Below are positions 63,673 to 64,000 of a stretch of 64,000 nucleotides of DNA, one piece after another. The notes under the pieces were generated by a model. It searched no databases and was not told the origin of the DNA. It worked only from the letters and a program-made list of their open reading frames with translations. Every line of letters begins with the position of its first letter. Positions within the stretch are counted from its first letter, which is position 1. The position numbers and the translations under genes are program-made. The DNA comes from JASHPR01 sp963808705 (GTDB taxonomy: Bacteria > Actinomycetota > Actinomycetes > Streptosporangiales > Streptosporangiaceae), in contig CAWEHB010000016.1 in assembly GCA_963808705.1 (NCBI GenBank), forward strand, positions 248,001 to 312,000, read 5' to 3'.

Positions 63673-64000
63673 ATGTACGCCAACCAGTGGCACACGATGC
63701 GCGGGTTCTCCCGCGATCCCTCGGTGACCAGGCAGCGGCTGAAGCCGGGCACAGTCCGCCGGATCGCGGGGTACGCGCGGCCGTACCGCTGGGATCTGGT
63801 GATCTTCCTGCTGGCCGCCGCGCTGGACGCGGTGGTCACGGTGTCGTACCCGGTGCTGCTCGGCGTGATCATCGACAAGGGGATCCTCCCCAAGCGCGCC
63901 GACGTCGTGCTGATCCTGGCCGGCGTCGTGGTCGGCCTGGCGATCTTCGACGCGCTCCTGACCGTCGCCCAGCGCTACTTCACCGCGCGGGTCGGCGAGG
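63673..64000 (+). CDS. ABC exporter (membrane-spanning domain), N-terminal part
   Basis: The frame from ATG 63673 stays open to the window edge (109 codons). After RQRLKPGTVRRIAGYARPYR it has two hydrophobic segments (LVIFLLAAALDAVVTVSYPV and VVLILAGVVVGLAIFDALLT), the layout of a type I ABC exporter such as multidrug or lipid exporters. GGGAGG lies 11 bases upstream. The ATPase domain is beyond the window. Confidence 0.85.
   Translation, partial: MYANQWHTMRGFSRDPSVTRQRLKPGTVRRIAGYARPYRWDLVIFLLAAALDAVVTVSYPVLLGVIIDKGILPKRADVVLILAGVVVGLAIFDALLTVAQRYFTARVGE

Overview
This window comes from a high-GC actinobacterium. A WhiB-family regulator, an Lsr2-type nucleoid protein, a heme A synthase, a pentose-phosphate operon with OpcA, a SufR-led Suf operon and an acVLRF1-type release factor all point to Actinomycetota, possibly near Streptosporangiales; the exact taxon is inference. 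Gene density is high, 4-base start/stop overlaps are common, and GTG or TTG starts are frequent. I saw no rRNA, tRNA, CRISPR array, transposase or phage gene.

Layout. 1-5 kb: the 5' end of a nitrite/sulfite reductase running off the left edge with a possible leader peptide, a 41-residue Cys-rich protein, WhiB, a repeat-bearing hypothetical protein, Lsr2, a MscS-type channel and an acetate permease. 5-10 kb: a reverse-strand pentose-phosphate operon (tal-zwf-opcA-pgl) with only the 3' stub of transketolase left in front of tal. 10-16.6 kb: a lone peptide-type binding lipoprotein, a uridine-kinase-like protein, ctaA, an EamA transporter and an ABC export pair. 16.7-23.7 kb: a gamma-glutamylation pathway for an amine, probably ethanolamine or a polyamine (GlnA4-like ligase, aldehyde dehydrogenase, SDR, PuuD-like hydrolase, APC permease, divergent FadR/GntR regulator with a candidate operator). 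23.8-29.8 kb: a complete five-gene oligopeptide ABC importer. 29.8-31.0 kb: a cytochrome P450. 31.2-37.9 kb: sufR-sufB-sufD-Rieske-sufC-sufS-sufU-sufT. 38-46.4 kb: a catabolic island (IclR regulator, two NDMA-type alcohol dehydrogenases, CoA-transferase pair, amidohydrolase, SDR, an uncharacterised 353-residue protein and a UGSC-family protein). 46.5-49.3 kb: a cyclase-STAND-TPR regulator. 49.4-51.3 kb: leuA with a leader peptide and attenuator-like hairpin. 51.3-59.7 kb: a Calvin-cycle region (aldolase-like protein, phosphoribulokinase, response regulator and kinase, cbbX, cbbS, cbbL, cbbR). 59.9-64 kb: acVLRF1, an ABC-F ATPase, a small HTH protein, an enoyl-CoA hydratase and the start of an ABC exporter.

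How the parts fit. RuBisCO large and small subunits, a RuBisCO activase (CbbX), phosphoribulokinase and CbbR indicate autotrophic CO2 fixation. The class I aldolase homologue beside them has lost its Schiff-base lysine and three other catalytic residues, so it may be a regulatory or repurposed protein. The two-component pair between phosphoribulokinase and cbbX is well placed to control the locus. The pentose-phosphate operon supplies NADPH and sugar phosphates but lacks an intact transketolase here, so a functional copy should lie elsewhere.

The most unusual items are: the degenerate aldolase in a Calvin-cycle locus; the UGSC/partner pair in a CoA-transferase island; two genes whose conserved N-termini appear to start at non-canonical codons (ATC for pgl, CTG for the enoyl-CoA hydratase); gene remnants (tkt, TrkA-C-like); a palindromic element family at 3' gene ends that seems to have lengthened the P450 tail; a duplicated hairpin arm at 60.6 kb; and a Leu attenuator in front of leuA.
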